From NCBI GenBank assembly GCA_025934395.1, contig JAICYC010000017.1, forward strand, positions 1-48,937: a stretch of DNA of 48,937 nt. Reading direction: 5' to 3'. The notes beneath the pieces were generated by a model. It had not been told where the DNA came from. It ran no database searches and saw only the letters and a list, made by a program, of their open reading frames with translations. A program made the translations under genes and the position numbers. The DNA is from Solirubrobacteraceae bacterium. Its GTDB lineage: Bacteria; Actinomycetota; Thermoleophilia; Solirubrobacterales; Solirubrobacteraceae. Shown one piece after another: positions 27,330 to 35,949 of this stretch (within the stretch, counting starts at the first letter, position 1; every line of letters begins with the position of its first letter).

Positions 27330-28043
27330 GTGTCTCGAAGGACCGCAGCTGCTTGTGTGTTCGTCGTACTGCTCCTCGCCGCCCCCGCGACCGCGGGTGC
27401 GGCCCAGGCGGCCGGGCCGGTCTTCTTCTCGAAGGCCCCCGTGGGGTCCACGGCCCCGGCCGTGTCCTTCACGGAGACATGGGGAGCCTGGTTCATCGAA
27501 GCCCAGTCAGGGAACAAGCTGTCGTGCAACGGCGCAACGGGGTCGGGCGAAGTGACGGGCGCAACCACGGTGGCGAACGATCACATCGCGCTCTCGGGCT
27601 GTGAAACGTCGGGTGTGGAGTGTCACAACGCCGCAGCGAACGAAGTCGTGCTCAACACGCTCGCGGGCTCACTGGGGAGCGTCAGCGCGACCGCGCCCGG
27701 CCTGCGGCTCTTCAGCCAAGCGGAAGGCAAAGGCGGAGTGCTGACCGAATACACGTGCGCCGGCGGTGCGGTGAAAGTCGCCTGGAGGGGGTCGGTGATC
27801 GGGAGCCTCTCCGGCGCGTCGGGCAAAACGGTCGAAGAAGGCAAACTCGCCGGCTCGATCAGAGAGACGTTCAGCCAGAGCGCAGGCGTTCAGAAATACG
27901 TCAGGTTCCTGGCTGGAGAAGGCGAAGCGGGCGAAGAACAGCTCGAACAGAACACCGGGGCCGGGTTCGAAAAACTCGGGATCTCGGCGATCGCTACGAT
28001 CAAAACGCAGCCGTTCTCGGGAGAGCTCGGCTTCACCAAATAG
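27330..28043 (+). CDS. Small exported four-cysteine protein, copy 3 (GSVI module)
   Basis: A 237-residue paralogue of the genes at 17690 and 18796. The signal peptide (AACVFVVLLLAAPATAGAAQ) is followed by GPVFFSKAPVG. The cysteines C66, C91, C98 and C143 keep exactly the 25-7-45 spacing of copy 1, and WRGSVIGSLSGASGKTVEEG is conserved, but the rest is more diverged. The GTG start has AAAGGAG upstream. Placed just after A2-B2, it may belong to the same envelope system. Glutamate codons are 14 GAA to 4 GAG. Confidence 0.8.
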   Translation: MSRRTAAACVFVVLLLAAPATAGAAQAAGPVFFSKAPVGSTAPAVSFTETWGAWFIEAQSGNKLSCNGATGSGEVTGATTVANDHIALSGCETSGVECHNAAANEVVLNTLAGSLGSVSATAPGLRLFSQAEGKGGVLTEYTCAGGAVKVAWRGSVIGSLSGASGKTVEEGKLAGSIRETFSQSAGVQKYVRFLAGEGEAGEEQLEQNTGAGFEKLGISAIATIKTQPFSGELGFTK

Positions 28044-28052
28044 CGGTCCGAT

Positions 28053-28084
28053 CGGCGCCGGGGCGACTCCACGTCCCGGCGCCG
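28053..28084. terminator. Hairpin between convergent genes
   Basis: CGGCGCCGGG (28053-28062) and CCCGGCGCCG (28075-28084), 10-bp perfect stem with a 12-nt loop. It lies between the convergent genes ending at 28043 and 28111; no T tract. Confidence 0.5.
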
Positions 28085-28110
28085 AGCGATCGCAGGATGC
28101 GGGGTGAGCT

Positions 28111-28737
28111 TCAGCCCGGCTCGTTCTCGAGCGAGCGCCACAGGTACCTGCACGCGAGCGTGCGGTGGGGGCGCCACGGCTCGGCGATCCGCTCCATCGT
28201 GGGCGCATCGGGCAGCTCTCGGAGCCCGTAGGCGCGTTCGATCGCGCGCCTGATCCCGAGGTCGCCCACCGGAAGCACGTCGGGCCGCTGCAGGTGGAAC
28301 ATGAGGAACATGTGGGCGGACCAGTCGCCGAGTCCCTTCACCGCAACGAGCTCCTCGATCACGCGCTCGTCGGACAGGGCGTCCAGCCGCTCGAGCTCGA
28401 GCTCCCCGCTGAGCACGTGCTGTGCGAGCGAGCGCAGGTAGCTCACCTTCGCGCGCGAGAGCCCTGCGGCCGTGCGCAGCTCCTCGGGGTCGTCGTCGAG
28501 GATCTGCCGGGGGGTGGGCGTGCGCCCGCCGAAGCGAGCGGTGAGACGCCCGTAGATCGCGCGCGCGGCGAGCACCGAGAGCTGCTGGCCGGTGATCGTG
28601 CGCACGAGCGCTCCGTAGTGGTCGTCTCGCTCGGGGCGTCCGTCACGCGCGTTGCCGAGCGGGCCCGTGCGGGCGATCAGCTGTGCGAGCACCGGGTCGC
28701 AGCGGCGCAGATGGGCGAGCCCCTTCGGCGCCGGCAT
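28111..28737 (-). CDS. DNA-3-methyladenine glycosylase, AlkA-like (HhH-GPD)
   Basis: A 208-residue base-excision-repair enzyme. The helix-hairpin-helix is at about residues 131-150 (LVAVKGLGDWSAHMF) and the catalytic aspartate is D159 (VLPVGDLGIRRA). The N-terminal half contains RTITGQQLSVLAARAIYGRL, a segment typical of the superfamily. It lacks the cysteine cluster of EndoIII-type enzymes and the extra N-terminal domain of E. coli AlkA, matching short bacterial MagII/AlkA relatives. It removes alkylated purines. ATG 28737 lies 7 nt past the hemQ stop, so the two may be co-transcribed. Confidence 0.88.
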   Translation of the reverse strand: MPAPKGLAHLRRCDPVLAQLIARTGPLGNARDGRPERDDHYGALVRTITGQQLSVLAARAIYGRLTARFGGRTPTPRQILDDDPEELRTAAGLSRAKVSYLRSLAQHVLSGELELERLDALSDERVIEELVAVKGLGDWSAHMFLMFHLQRPDVLPVGDLGIRRAIERAYGLRELPDAPTMERIAEPWRPHRTLACRYLWRSLENEPG

Positions 28738-28744
28738 CGGGAGT

Positions 28745-29449
28745 CTAGGCCGCCGGCAGAGCGGTCTCGAGCGACACGGGCTCGCCGTCGAGCGCGTTGA
28801 GCGCCCGCGCCACCGACATCCGCAGGCACGTGAAGCTAGGCGTGTCGCGCACCGTGTAGCGGGAGGCCTCGGTCGTGCGCAGCCGCTGCACGAGGTCGAG
28901 GAAGGTGCCGACGTCGTCGGTGTCGAAGGCCACCACGAACTCCTGGTCGTCGAGGCCGAAGCAGTAGGCGGTGTGGTTGTCCACCCCGGGGTATTCGCGC
29001 CCGATCTCGATGTGCCCCTGCATGATCTGCCAGCGCTCCTGCGCCGGCAGCGCGTACCACTCGCGCGACTTCACGAACGGGTACACGAACACGTAGGAGC
29101 CTTTGAAGCCGCGCGGGCTCACGCGCTCGTCTTCGGAGTACTCCGAGCTCTTGCGCATGCCGAGGTAGGAGTAGGGGATCTCCGCCCACTGCATCAGCCC
29201 GCTCTGGGCGAGCACCACGTGCAGCTCGTGGATCCTCTGCAGGTTCTCGGCCTCCACGGAGATCATCAGCTCCGCATCGCCCCGCGTGCCCACGAGCGAG
29301 AACGCCTGCAGCAGATGCCCGTCGGCGAAGTCCTCGCAGGCGGCCAGGAACTCGCGCTTGTGGGCCTCCCGCTCCCCGGCCGGCAGCCGCCTCCACGCCG
29401 GATCGAGCTTCAGGAACGTGTACTTGACGAAGTGCCGGGGCGCGCCCAC
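28745..29449 (-). CDS. hemQ: Coproheme decarboxylase HemQ (chlorite dismutase family)
   Basis: A 234-residue protein starting GAPRHFVKYTFLKLDP. Y123 and K127 (VYPFVKSREWY) match the reactive Tyr/Lys pair, and H146 (MQGHIEIGREY) matches the proximal haem ligand of HemQ. The enzyme converts coproheme III to haem b in the last step of the coproporphyrin-dependent pathway used by Gram-positives. No other haem genes are in the window. GTG 29449 was chosen because GATAAT lies 7 nt before it, suggesting a leaderless message; a much longer open frame upstream is an artefact of GC content. Confidence 0.9.
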   Translation of the reverse strand: MGAPRHFVKYTFLKLDPAWRRLPAGEREAHKREFLAACEDFADGHLLQAFSLVGTRGDAELMISVEAENLQRIHELHVVLAQSGLMQWAEIPYSYLGMRKSSEYSEDERVSPRGFKGSYVFVYPFVKSREWYALPAQERWQIMQGHIEIGREYPGVDNHTAYCFGLDDQEFVVAFDTDDVGTFLDLVQRLRTTEASRYTVRDTPSFTCLRMSVARALNALDGEPVSLETALPAA

Positions 29450-29456
29450 GTCCGCG

Positions 29457-29462
29457 ATTATC
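29457..29462 (-). promoter_or_regulatory. -10 box GATAAT of hemQ
   Basis: On the minus strand GATAAT ends 7 nt before the GTG of hemQ, with no Shine-Dalgarno between. It shares a 69-bp intergenic region with the divergent promoter at 29504. Confidence 0.5.
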
Positions 29463-29503
29463 GCAGCCGCCCGTGTGGCGGCGGGTGGTGCGCGGCGGGG
29501 CGA

Positions 29504-29509
29504 TAAAGT
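29504..29509 (+). promoter_or_regulatory. -10 box TAAAGT of the GT4 fusion gene
   Basis: TAAAGT ends 9 nt before the GTG at 29519, the same spacing as at 13626 and 46773, suggesting a leaderless transcript. Confidence 0.5.
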
Positions 29510-29518
29510 ATTGGCTCC

Positions 29519-31876
29519 GTGCGGATCGCGTTGCTCTCGCCGTATTCGTGGACGTATCCGGGAGGGGTCACACGCCACATCGAGGCGCTCTCCTCCGAGC
29601 TGGCGCGCGCGGGCCACCAGACGCGCATCCTCGCGCCGTTCGACCCCGACGACCGCCTCTCGCGGCGCCTGCACCGCGGCGCCCGGCCGCAGGTACGCGA
29701 CGTCCCCGACGGCTTCGTCTCGCTCGGCCGCAGCGCGGGTCTGCCCGCCAACGGGGCGGTCTCCAACATGGCCCTGACGCCGCACGCCGTGGCCACGATG
29801 CGCCGCGAGCTCCGCGAGGGCGGCTACGACGTGGTCCACCTGCACGAGCCGGTCGTGCCCACCGTCTGCTGGGACGCCCTGATGAGCCTCGGCGAGCTGC
29901 CGCTCGTCGGCACGTTCCACACCTACTCCGAGAACCAGCTCACGAACGGGATCGCAGCGGTGGCGCTCGGCGGGCGGCGGCGGATGAACCGGCTGCACGT
30001 GCGGATCGCGGTCTCGGAGGCGGCCGCGTGGACCGCGCGCCGCTTCTACGGCGGCCGCTACGCGATCATCCCCAACGGCGTGCAGCTGCAGGCGTCTCGC
30101 CCCGATCGGGTGGAGCGCGAGCTCCCCGACGGCGATCGCACGCTGCGGATCCTGTTCGTCGGCCAGGCGGTGGAACGCAAGGGCCTGCCGGTGCTGCTGC
30201 GGGCGTTCGAGGCGCTGCGCGAGCAGGTGCCCGCCACGCTCACGCTCGTCGGCGCGAGCGCCGGGGAGGTGGAGCACATGATGCTCGACGGCCGCGGGGT
30301 GAGCGCCCTCGGCAAGGTCTCCGAGGAGCGCAAGATGGACGAGCTCGCCCGCGCCGACGTCGTCTGCGCGCCCTCGCTGCACGGCGAGAGCTTCGGGATG
30401 GTGCTCACGGAGGCGTTCGCCGCCGGTGCTCCCGTGATCGCGAGCGACATCCCCGGGTACCGCGACGTGCTGCGCCACGGCATCGACGGCGAGCTGGTGG
30501 CCCCCGGCGAGGCGATCCCGCTGGCGGAGGCGCTGCGCTCGCTCGCGCTCGACCCGGCGAAGCGCGCACGGATGGCGCACGCCGCGCGCGAGCGCGCCGA
30601 GCGGTTCGCCTGGCCCCACGTGGCCGCGGAGGTGGCGGAGTGCTACGAGCGGGCCGTACGGATCGGCGTGCCCGCCGGCCGCCTCGCGCGGGCTGCGATC
30701 AGAGCGGGGCTCGCGCCCGCCGACCGCGAACCGCGGATCCCCGCCGAACGCCTGCCCAGCATGCGCGGTGCCGGCCCGAAGCCCGTCGCAGCGCCCGCCA
30801 GCCGCTGGCCGCGCGCGCTGCGCAGCGGGAAGCTGCTCGTGTCGTGCATCGGCGGCCTCGCGCTCGCGCTGCTCGCGGTCGAGCACATCGGCCTCGACCG
30901 CGTCGCAGCGAGCCTGCTCGCCTCCAAGCCCGGGCTCGTCGCCGCCGGCTTCGGGCTGATGTGCGCCTCGATGTTCGCGCGAGCGATCGCGTGGCACGCG
31001 ATCCTTCGCGCCGCGCCGCTGTGGCGGCCCGCGAAACGGCGCGATGCGATGCAGGGCACCTTCATCGGCGTGCTCATGTCCTCCACGCTGCCCGCCCGCC
31101 TCGGCGAGCCCTCGCGTGCGCTGATCGTCGCGCGTCGCCTCGGTCGCGCGCGCGAGACGCTGCCGGTGGTCGCCGGGACGATGGTCTCCCAGACGCTGCT
31201 GAACCTGTGCGCGCTCACGCTGCTGGGTGTCGGTGTGTTCTCGAGCGTCAACCCGCTCGACGGCCACCACGGCGCCCTGATCGCGGCAGCGTTCGCGCCG
31301 CTGCTGGGGATCGCCCTGGTCGTGCTCGCACCCGCGCTGATCCCGTCTGCATCGATCTCCCGCGCCGCGCGCGTGGAGGGCCTGCGCACCGGCACGCGCC
31401 GCGCGCTGGAACGACTTCGGGAAGGGCTCGCGCTGTTCACGCATCCGCGACAGGCCGCCCTCGCGGGCCTGGTCCAGCTGTCTGCATGGGCGCTGCAGCT
31501 GGTCAGCGCCTGGCTGCTGCTGATGGCCTTCGGGCTCGACGCGCGCGCAGGGCTCGGCGGCGCGGCAGCGGTGCTGTTCGCTGTGAACGCCACCGCGGTG
31601 ATCCCCGCGACACCGGCCAACGTGGGCCTGTTCCAGGCAGCGTGCGTGGCTGTGCTCGCGGGCTCCTACCACGTGCCGCTGCCGGAAGCGCTCGCGTTCG
31701 CGATCGTGCTGCAGGTCGTCGAGCTCGCCACCGCCGCCGTGATGGGCCTCCCCGCGCTCGTGAACGAGGGCCTGTCGTGGCGCGATGTGCGGCTGCGCAC
31801 GATGCACGCAGCGCCGGTCAAGCTCGCGCCGCTGCCGCGGTCTCCTCGCGCGGGCGCAGCGCGCAGCGAAGCGTGA
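29519..31876 (+). CDS. GT4 glycosyltransferase fused to an LPG-synthase-type membrane domain
   Basis: A 785-residue two-domain protein. Residues 1 to about 375 are a GT-B glycosyltransferase of family 4 (ALLSPYSWTYPGGVTRHIEA, FVGQAVERKGLPVLL, HGESFGMVLTEAFAAGAPVI), closest in feel to PimA/PimB-type mannosyltransferases. Residues about 440-770 contain about eight hydrophobic spans with TLPARLGEPSRALIVARRLG and ATPANVGLFQAA, the UPF0104/lysylphosphatidylglycerol-synthase transmembrane domain. The fusion suggests a glycolipid made and then moved or modified at the membrane. The GTG start fits the -10 box 9 nt upstream. The stop overlaps the next GTG. Confidence 0.87.
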   Translation: MRIALLSPYSWTYPGGVTRHIEALSSELARAGHQTRILAPFDPDDRLSRRLHRGARPQVRDVPDGFVSLGRSAGLPANGAVSNMALTPHAVATMRRELREGGYDVVHLHEPVVPTVCWDALMSLGELPLVGTFHTYSENQLTNGIAAVALGGRRRMNRLHVRIAVSEAAAWTARRFYGGRYAIIPNGVQLQASRPDRVERELPDGDRTLRILFVGQAVERKGLPVLLRAFEALREQVPATLTLVGASAGEVEHMMLDGRGVSALGKVSEERKMDELARADVVCAPSLHGESFGMVLTEAFAAGAPVIASDIPGYRDVLRHGIDGELVAPGEAIPLAEALRSLALDPAKRARMAHAARERAERFAWPHVAAEVAECYERAVRIGVPAGRLARAAIRAGLAPADREPRIPAERLPSMRGAGPKPVAAPASRWPRALRSGKLLVSCIGGLALALLAVEHIGLDRVAASLLASKPGLVAAGFGLMCASMFARAIAWHAILRAAPLWRPAKRRDAMQGTFIGVLMSSTLPARLGEPSRALIVARRLGRARETLPVVAGTMVSQTLLNLCALTLLGVGVFSSVNPLDGHHGALIAAAFAPLLGIALVVLAPALIPSASISRAARVEGLRTGTRRALERLREGLALFTHPRQAALAGLVQLSAWALQLVSAWLLLMAFGLDARAGLGGAAAVLFAVNATAVIPATPANVGLFQAACVAVLAGSYHVPLPEALAFAIVLQVVELATAAVMGLPALVNEGLSWRDVRLRTMHAAPVKLAPLPRSPRAGAARSEA

Positions 31877-32205
31877 GCTGCGCTCCGGCGGGGGACGATG
31901 CCGCGACGGGCACGCACGACGGCGGCGCCGCGGCGTGGGTGTACGTGCTGCGCTGCGCCGACGGATCGCTGTACACCGGCTGGAGCAACGACATCCCTCG
32001 GCGCATGGCGCGCCACCGCGAGGGGCGCGCGAGCCGCTACACCGCCAGCCGACGCCCACTCGAGCTCGTGCTCGCGCTGCCGATGGCCGACCGCAGCGCC
32101 GCGATGCGCGAGGAGCGGCGCATCAAGGCGCTGCCGCGGCCGCACAAGCTCGCGCTGATCGCGGCTGCCGAGCAGCCCGTTCGCACGCTCGAGGCTGGCG
32201 CCTGA
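31873..32205 (+). CDS. GIY-YIG nuclease-domain protein
   Basis: A 110-residue single-domain protein. WVYVLRCADGSLYTGWSNDI gives the YVL and YTG forms of the GIY-YIG motif, followed by R43-region RRMARHREG and a conserved glutamate in MREERRIKAL. This is the UPF0213/YhbQ-like group, with proposed DNA-nicking or repair roles. GTG 31873 overlaps the stop of the fusion gene, so it is co-transcribed. The N-terminal 20 residues are poorly conserved, so the true start could be slightly later. Confidence 0.85.
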   Translation: MSCAPAGDDAATGTHDGGAAAWVYVLRCADGSLYTGWSNDIPRRMARHREGRASRYTASRRPLELVLALPMADRSAAMREERRIKALPRPHKLALIAAAEQPVRTLEAGA

Positions 32206-32262
32206 GCGGCTCGGCGCCACGCTGGGTCCGCTCGCGCGCGCGTTTGCGCCATGATGGGGGTT

Positions 32263-32901
32263 ATGGCGAGCAGGCCTCAGGCACGCAGCGTGAAGATCTC
32301 CGACGACGAGCGCGGCGGCTGGTCCTCGGACCGACCGCGACGCGACGGCGGGCCTGCGCGGCCCGCCGACATCACCGTGCACTGCCGGGTGCTGCGCCCC
32401 GCCGACCGGCTTCGCTACTCGCCCGGCAGCCTGCTGATCGTCGCGGGCGCCTCGCACGCCGAGCGCGATGCCTTCCTTACGCGCCTGATCGAGGATCGCG
32501 CCTCGCTGCTGTCGCTCGAGAAGGTGCGCAGCCTCCTTGCGGGCCGCGTGGCCGCGGAGGAGCTCGAGGAGCGCGCCTCCGAGCTGCTCGCGGCGGCGGT
32601 CGCAAAGCGCCTGGATGCGCGTGAGACGGTCGTGCTCGCCGCCCCCGGGCTGGCGCGCGAGCAGCGCGAGCCGTTCGTGCGGATCGCGGCAGCCCTGAAG
32701 CGGCCACGCCACCTGATCCTGCTCGAGACGAGCCGCGACCAGGTCGGCGAGGACGACCTCGCGCCGCTCAACGAGCTCCGCCGCGCGCTCGACGCGGGGG
32801 AGCTCGGTGCCGAGGGCTTTCAGACCGCGCTGCGGCTCGGCGGCGGCTCGGCGATCGAGGTCAAGCGGATCCTCTTCAGGCCCCCGCCGCGCGAGGAATA
32901 G
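32263..32901 (+). CDS. Degenerate P-loop (PNKP/zeta-kinase-like) protein
   Basis: A 212-residue protein of uncertain family. After a charged N-terminus, SLLIVAGASHAERDAFLTRL has the strand-loop-helix look of a Walker A region, but the G-K-[ST] residues are replaced, so ATP binding is doubtful. Later RHLILLETSRDQVGEDDLAP resembles the strand and lid region of kinases that process a base or sugar. ATGs at 32251 and 32254 are in-frame alternatives; 32263 has a G-run just upstream. I give no function. Confidence 0.55.
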   Translation: MASRPQARSVKISDDERGGWSSDRPRRDGGPARPADITVHCRVLRPADRLRYSPGSLLIVAGASHAERDAFLTRLIEDRASLLSLEKVRSLLAGRVAAEELEERASELLAAAVAKRLDARETVVLAAPGLAREQREPFVRIAAALKRPRHLILLETSRDQVGEDDLAPLNELRRALDAGELGAEGFQTALRLGGGSAIEVKRILFRPPPREE

Positions 32902-33186
32902 CGCTGCCGCGCCACATTGCAGGCTTCAGTCGCGCGCCGTCGCGGCCGATGGGTCTGCGTGCACACGATTTCGGCTGCAACCGTCGAGGCGGAGCGGTCG
33001 GCTGCCGCGAGCGCCGATGAGCCACGCCCGCTAGACCTGCCCCAGCGGCCCCGCATGCTCGACCCCCGTCTCGTCCGCGCGGAGCTGCTGCGCGTTCGTA
33101 GCCGGTCGGGCGCTCCCGCCGCGATCGGCGTGCTGCGCGCGCATCTGCGCGCGCCCGGCCGGGAGCGCGGCTAGGGGATCGGCAGG
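32902..33186. other. Intergenic stretch, no assigned feature
   Basis: A possible 39-codon ORF from ATG 33055 to 33174 (MLDPRLVRAELLRVRSRSG...) has no clear ribosome-binding site and no recognised family. Nothing else stands out. Confidence 0.4.
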
Positions 33187-35946
33187 ATGACCACCGCCAC
33201 GTCTGCGCCCGTGCAGGCCGCCCCGCAGGACGGCACCGCAGCGCCGCCACCACCGCGACGCGACGGCTTCGCGGCGTACGCGTGGTGCGTGTACCTCGGT
33301 GCGATGGCGCTGCTCACGGGCGTCTACGTGATCGCCCACTTCACCGGGCCGCGGTGGCTCAACAGCGGCCCCGTCTACAACCTGATCGGCGGCGCCGCCG
33401 TGGTGGCGATCGTCCAGGGCGCGCGGCACAACGACCCGCGCTATCGCCTGCCGTGGTACCTGCTCGCGGTCGGCCAGGCGCTGTTCCTCGTCAGCAACAT
33501 CCTCGCCTACAACTACACGAACCTGTTCGGGAGCCCGCTGCCGCAGCCGTCGCTCGCCGACCCATACCACCTCGCCTTCTATCCGTTCTTCATCGCCGGC
33601 CTGCTGCTCCTGATCCACGAGCGCAGCCAGACGCGCGACCGCTCCGGGCTGATCGACGCGCTGATCGTCACCGTCGCCCTGGCAACGCTGCTGTGGGTCT
33701 ATCTGATCGCGCCCTACTTCGACGCCGAATCGCTGTCCACCCTGCGCCGGATCACGTCGATCGCCTACCCGACGATGGACATCGTGCTGCTCGCCGCGGT
33801 CGCGCGCGCGGTCGCGGGCAGCCGCCGCACCGAGCCTGCGTTCGCGCTGCTGCTCGCCGCAGCGATCGCGCTGCTGATCAGCGACGGCGTGTACGGGGTG
33901 CGCATGCTCGAAGGCGGCTACAGCATCGCCGGCGTGATGGCCTCCGGCTGGGCCGTGTTCTTCGCGCTGCTCGGCACCGCTGCCCTGCACCCCTCGATGC
34001 GGCTGCTGTCCGAGCCCGTGCCGGAAACCGAGGTGCGCCTGACGCGCGCTCGCCTGGCGCTGCTCGGCTGCGCGAGCCTCACCGCGCCGTTCGTCATCAT
34101 CGTCCGTGAGGCGCTCTCGGAGTCCGTTGAAATCTATGAGCTGGTGGGCGCCTCCGTGGTGATGTTCGCGCTCGTGCTGTGGCGGATGTCGACCCTGATG
34201 CGCCTGCACGAGCGGTTCGCCGAGCGGGAAGCCCAGCTGCGCTCGCAGACGCGGCTGAGCGCCCTGATCCGCAACGCCAGCGACGTCGTCTGCATCGTCG
34301 CGCGCGACGGTCGCATCACGTTCATGAGCCCGTCGGTGAAACGGACGTTCGGGCGCGCGCCGGAGGAGCTGCTCGGGACCTCGATCGCGTCGCTCGCGCA
34401 TCCCGAGGAAGCCCAGCGCCTCGACGCCTTCCTGACCGCTGTAGCCGCCCCCGAGAGCACGCGACCCGCGCTCGGCGAGTTCCGGATCCGCAACGCTGCG
34501 GACGAGTGGCGCGACGTGGAGGCGCTCGGGACCAACCTGCTCGACGACGAGCAGATCGAGGGGATCGTGCTGAACATCCGCGACATCAGCGAGCGCAAGG
34601 CCTTCCAGGCCGAGCTGGAGCACCAGGCGTTCCACGACACGCTCACCGGCCTGCCAAACCGTGCGCTGTTCGGCAACCGCGTCGAGCACGCGCTCGCCAG
34701 CCAGCGCCGCAGCACCAGCAAGGTCACGGTGCTGTTCCTGGACGTGGACGACTTCAAGGTGGTCAACGACAGCCTCGGTCACGCCGCCGGCGACGAAGTG
34801 CTGCGCGAGGTCGCACGCCGGATCGACGAATCGATGCGGCCCGTCGACACCGCAGCCCGGCTCGGCGGTGACGAGTTCGCAGTGCTCCTGCACGAAGCCG
34901 AGAGCGAGCTGCAGTCCGTCGAGATCGCCCAGCGGCTGATGTCGACCCTGTCCGCGCCGATCGCGCTCGGCGGGCGCGCGGTATCGGTCGCGGTGAGCGT
35001 GGGGATCGCGCTCGGCGACCAGGGCGCCGCCTCCCCCCGCGACGCCGAGGAGCTGCTGCGCAACGCCGATGCGGCGATGTACATGGCCAAGGAGAGCGGC
35101 AAGGGCCAGTACCGGATCTTCGAGCCCGAGATGCACGCGAAGGCGCTCGCGCGGCTGGAGCTCAAGGGCGACCTGCAGCGCGCGCTGGAAGCGGGCGAGT
35201 TCACGCTCCGGTTCCAGCCGATCATGGACCTCACCAAGGGCGACATGGCCGGGATGGAGGCGCTGGTGCGCTGGGAGCACCCCACGCGCGGAACCGTTCC
35301 GCCGCTGGAGTTCGTCCCGCTGCTCGAGGACACCGGGCTGATCGTGCAGGTCGGCCACCACGTGCTCCGCGAGGCATGCGCGTTCGCCGCGCGCATGCAG
35401 GCGGAATGCCCACGCGAGCCGCCCCTGTCGATGGCCGTCAACGTGTCCGTCGCGCAGCTGCAGCGCGCGGAGTTCGTCGAGGAGGTGCGCGACGCGGTCG
35501 CCGACAGCGGCATCGTCCCCAGCAGCCTCACCCTCGAGCTGACCGAGAGCGTGATGATGCAGGACATGGAGCTCAGCATCATGCGCCTGAACGCGCTTCG
35601 CGAGGTCGGCGTGAAACTCGCGATCGACGACTTCGGGACCGGTTACTCGTCGCTGAACTACGTGCGCCAGTTCCCCGTGGACGTGCTCAAGATCGATCGC
35701 TCGTTCCTCGCCGACCGCAACCCCGAGGTCACCGAGCTGACCGCCGCGATCGTCCAGGTCGCACGCATCTTCAACCTGAAGGCGGTCGCCGAGGGGATCG
35801 AGAGCGACGGGCAGCTCGAGCAGCTGCAGGGGATCCAGTGCGACTTCGGCCAGGGCTTCCACTTCGCCGAGCCGCTCGAACGCGACGAGATGCTCGCGCT
35901 CGCGCGCGAGCAGCAGGACCGTGCCGCGCGCGTCCGGTCGGGCTGA
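33187..35946 (+). CDS. Membrane diguanylate cyclase/phosphodiesterase (PAS-GGDEF-EAL)
   Basis: A 919-residue c-di-GMP enzyme. Residues about 20-315 hold several hydrophobic spans forming a membrane sensor. A PAS domain starts near 358 (LIRNASDVVCIVARDGRITF). The GGDEF motif is intact at 560-564, preceded by an RxxD inhibitory site RPVD (551-554). The EAL domain has E691-A-L and DDFGTGYSSL (814-823) with LKIDRSF, so both activities look possible. The net direction cannot be told from sequence. The ATG has GGATCGGCAGG upstream. It converges with metH, with only 3 nt between stop codons. Confidence 0.93.
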   Translation: MTTATSAPVQAAPQDGTAAPPPPRRDGFAAYAWCVYLGAMALLTGVYVIAHFTGPRWLNSGPVYNLIGGAAVVAIVQGARHNDPRYRLPWYLLAVGQALFLVSNILAYNYTNLFGSPLPQPSLADPYHLAFYPFFIAGLLLLIHERSQTRDRSGLIDALIVTVALATLLWVYLIAPYFDAESLSTLRRITSIAYPTMDIVLLAAVARAVAGSRRTEPAFALLLAAAIALLISDGVYGVRMLEGGYSIAGVMASGWAVFFALLGTAALHPSMRLLSEPVPETEVRLTRARLALLGCASLTAPFVIIVREALSESVEIYELVGASVVMFALVLWRMSTLMRLHERFAEREAQLRSQTRLSALIRNASDVVCIVARDGRITFMSPSVKRTFGRAPEELLGTSIASLAHPEEAQRLDAFLTAVAAPESTRPALGEFRIRNAADEWRDVEALGTNLLDDEQIEGIVLNIRDISERKAFQAELEHQAFHDTLTGLPNRALFGNRVEHALASQRRSTSKVTVLFLDVDDFKVVNDSLGHAAGDEVLREVARRIDESMRPVDTAARLGGDEFAVLLHEAESELQSVEIAQRLMSTLSAPIALGGRAVSVAVSVGIALGDQGAASPRDAEELLRNADAAMYMAKESGKGQYRIFEPEMHAKALARLELKGDLQRALEAGEFTLRFQPIMDLTKGDMAGMEALVRWEHPTRGTVPPLEFVPLLEDTGLIVQVGHHVLREACAFAARMQAECPREPPLSMAVNVSVAQLQRAEFVEEVRDAVADSGIVPSSLTLELTESVMMQDMELSIMRLNALREVGVKLAIDDFGTGYSSLNYVRQFPVDVLKIDRSFLADRNPEVTELTAAIVQVARIFNLKAVAEGIESDGQLEQLQGIQCDFGQGFHFAEPLERDEMLALAREQQDRAARVRSG

Positions 35947-35949
35947 GCG

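Noticed and set aside
3957-28043. Horizontal acquisition of the exported-gene block as a genomic island
   Set aside because: Codon use differs (GAA), but overall GC stays high, ordinary genes are interspersed, the same codon pattern recurs at 39740-43102, and no integrase, IS or attachment site was seen.
29450-32059. Apparent 1104-residue minus-strand frame continuing upstream of hemQ
   Set aside because: It is antisense to the well-supported GT4 fusion and GIY-YIG genes; only the last 234 residues are a recognisable protein.
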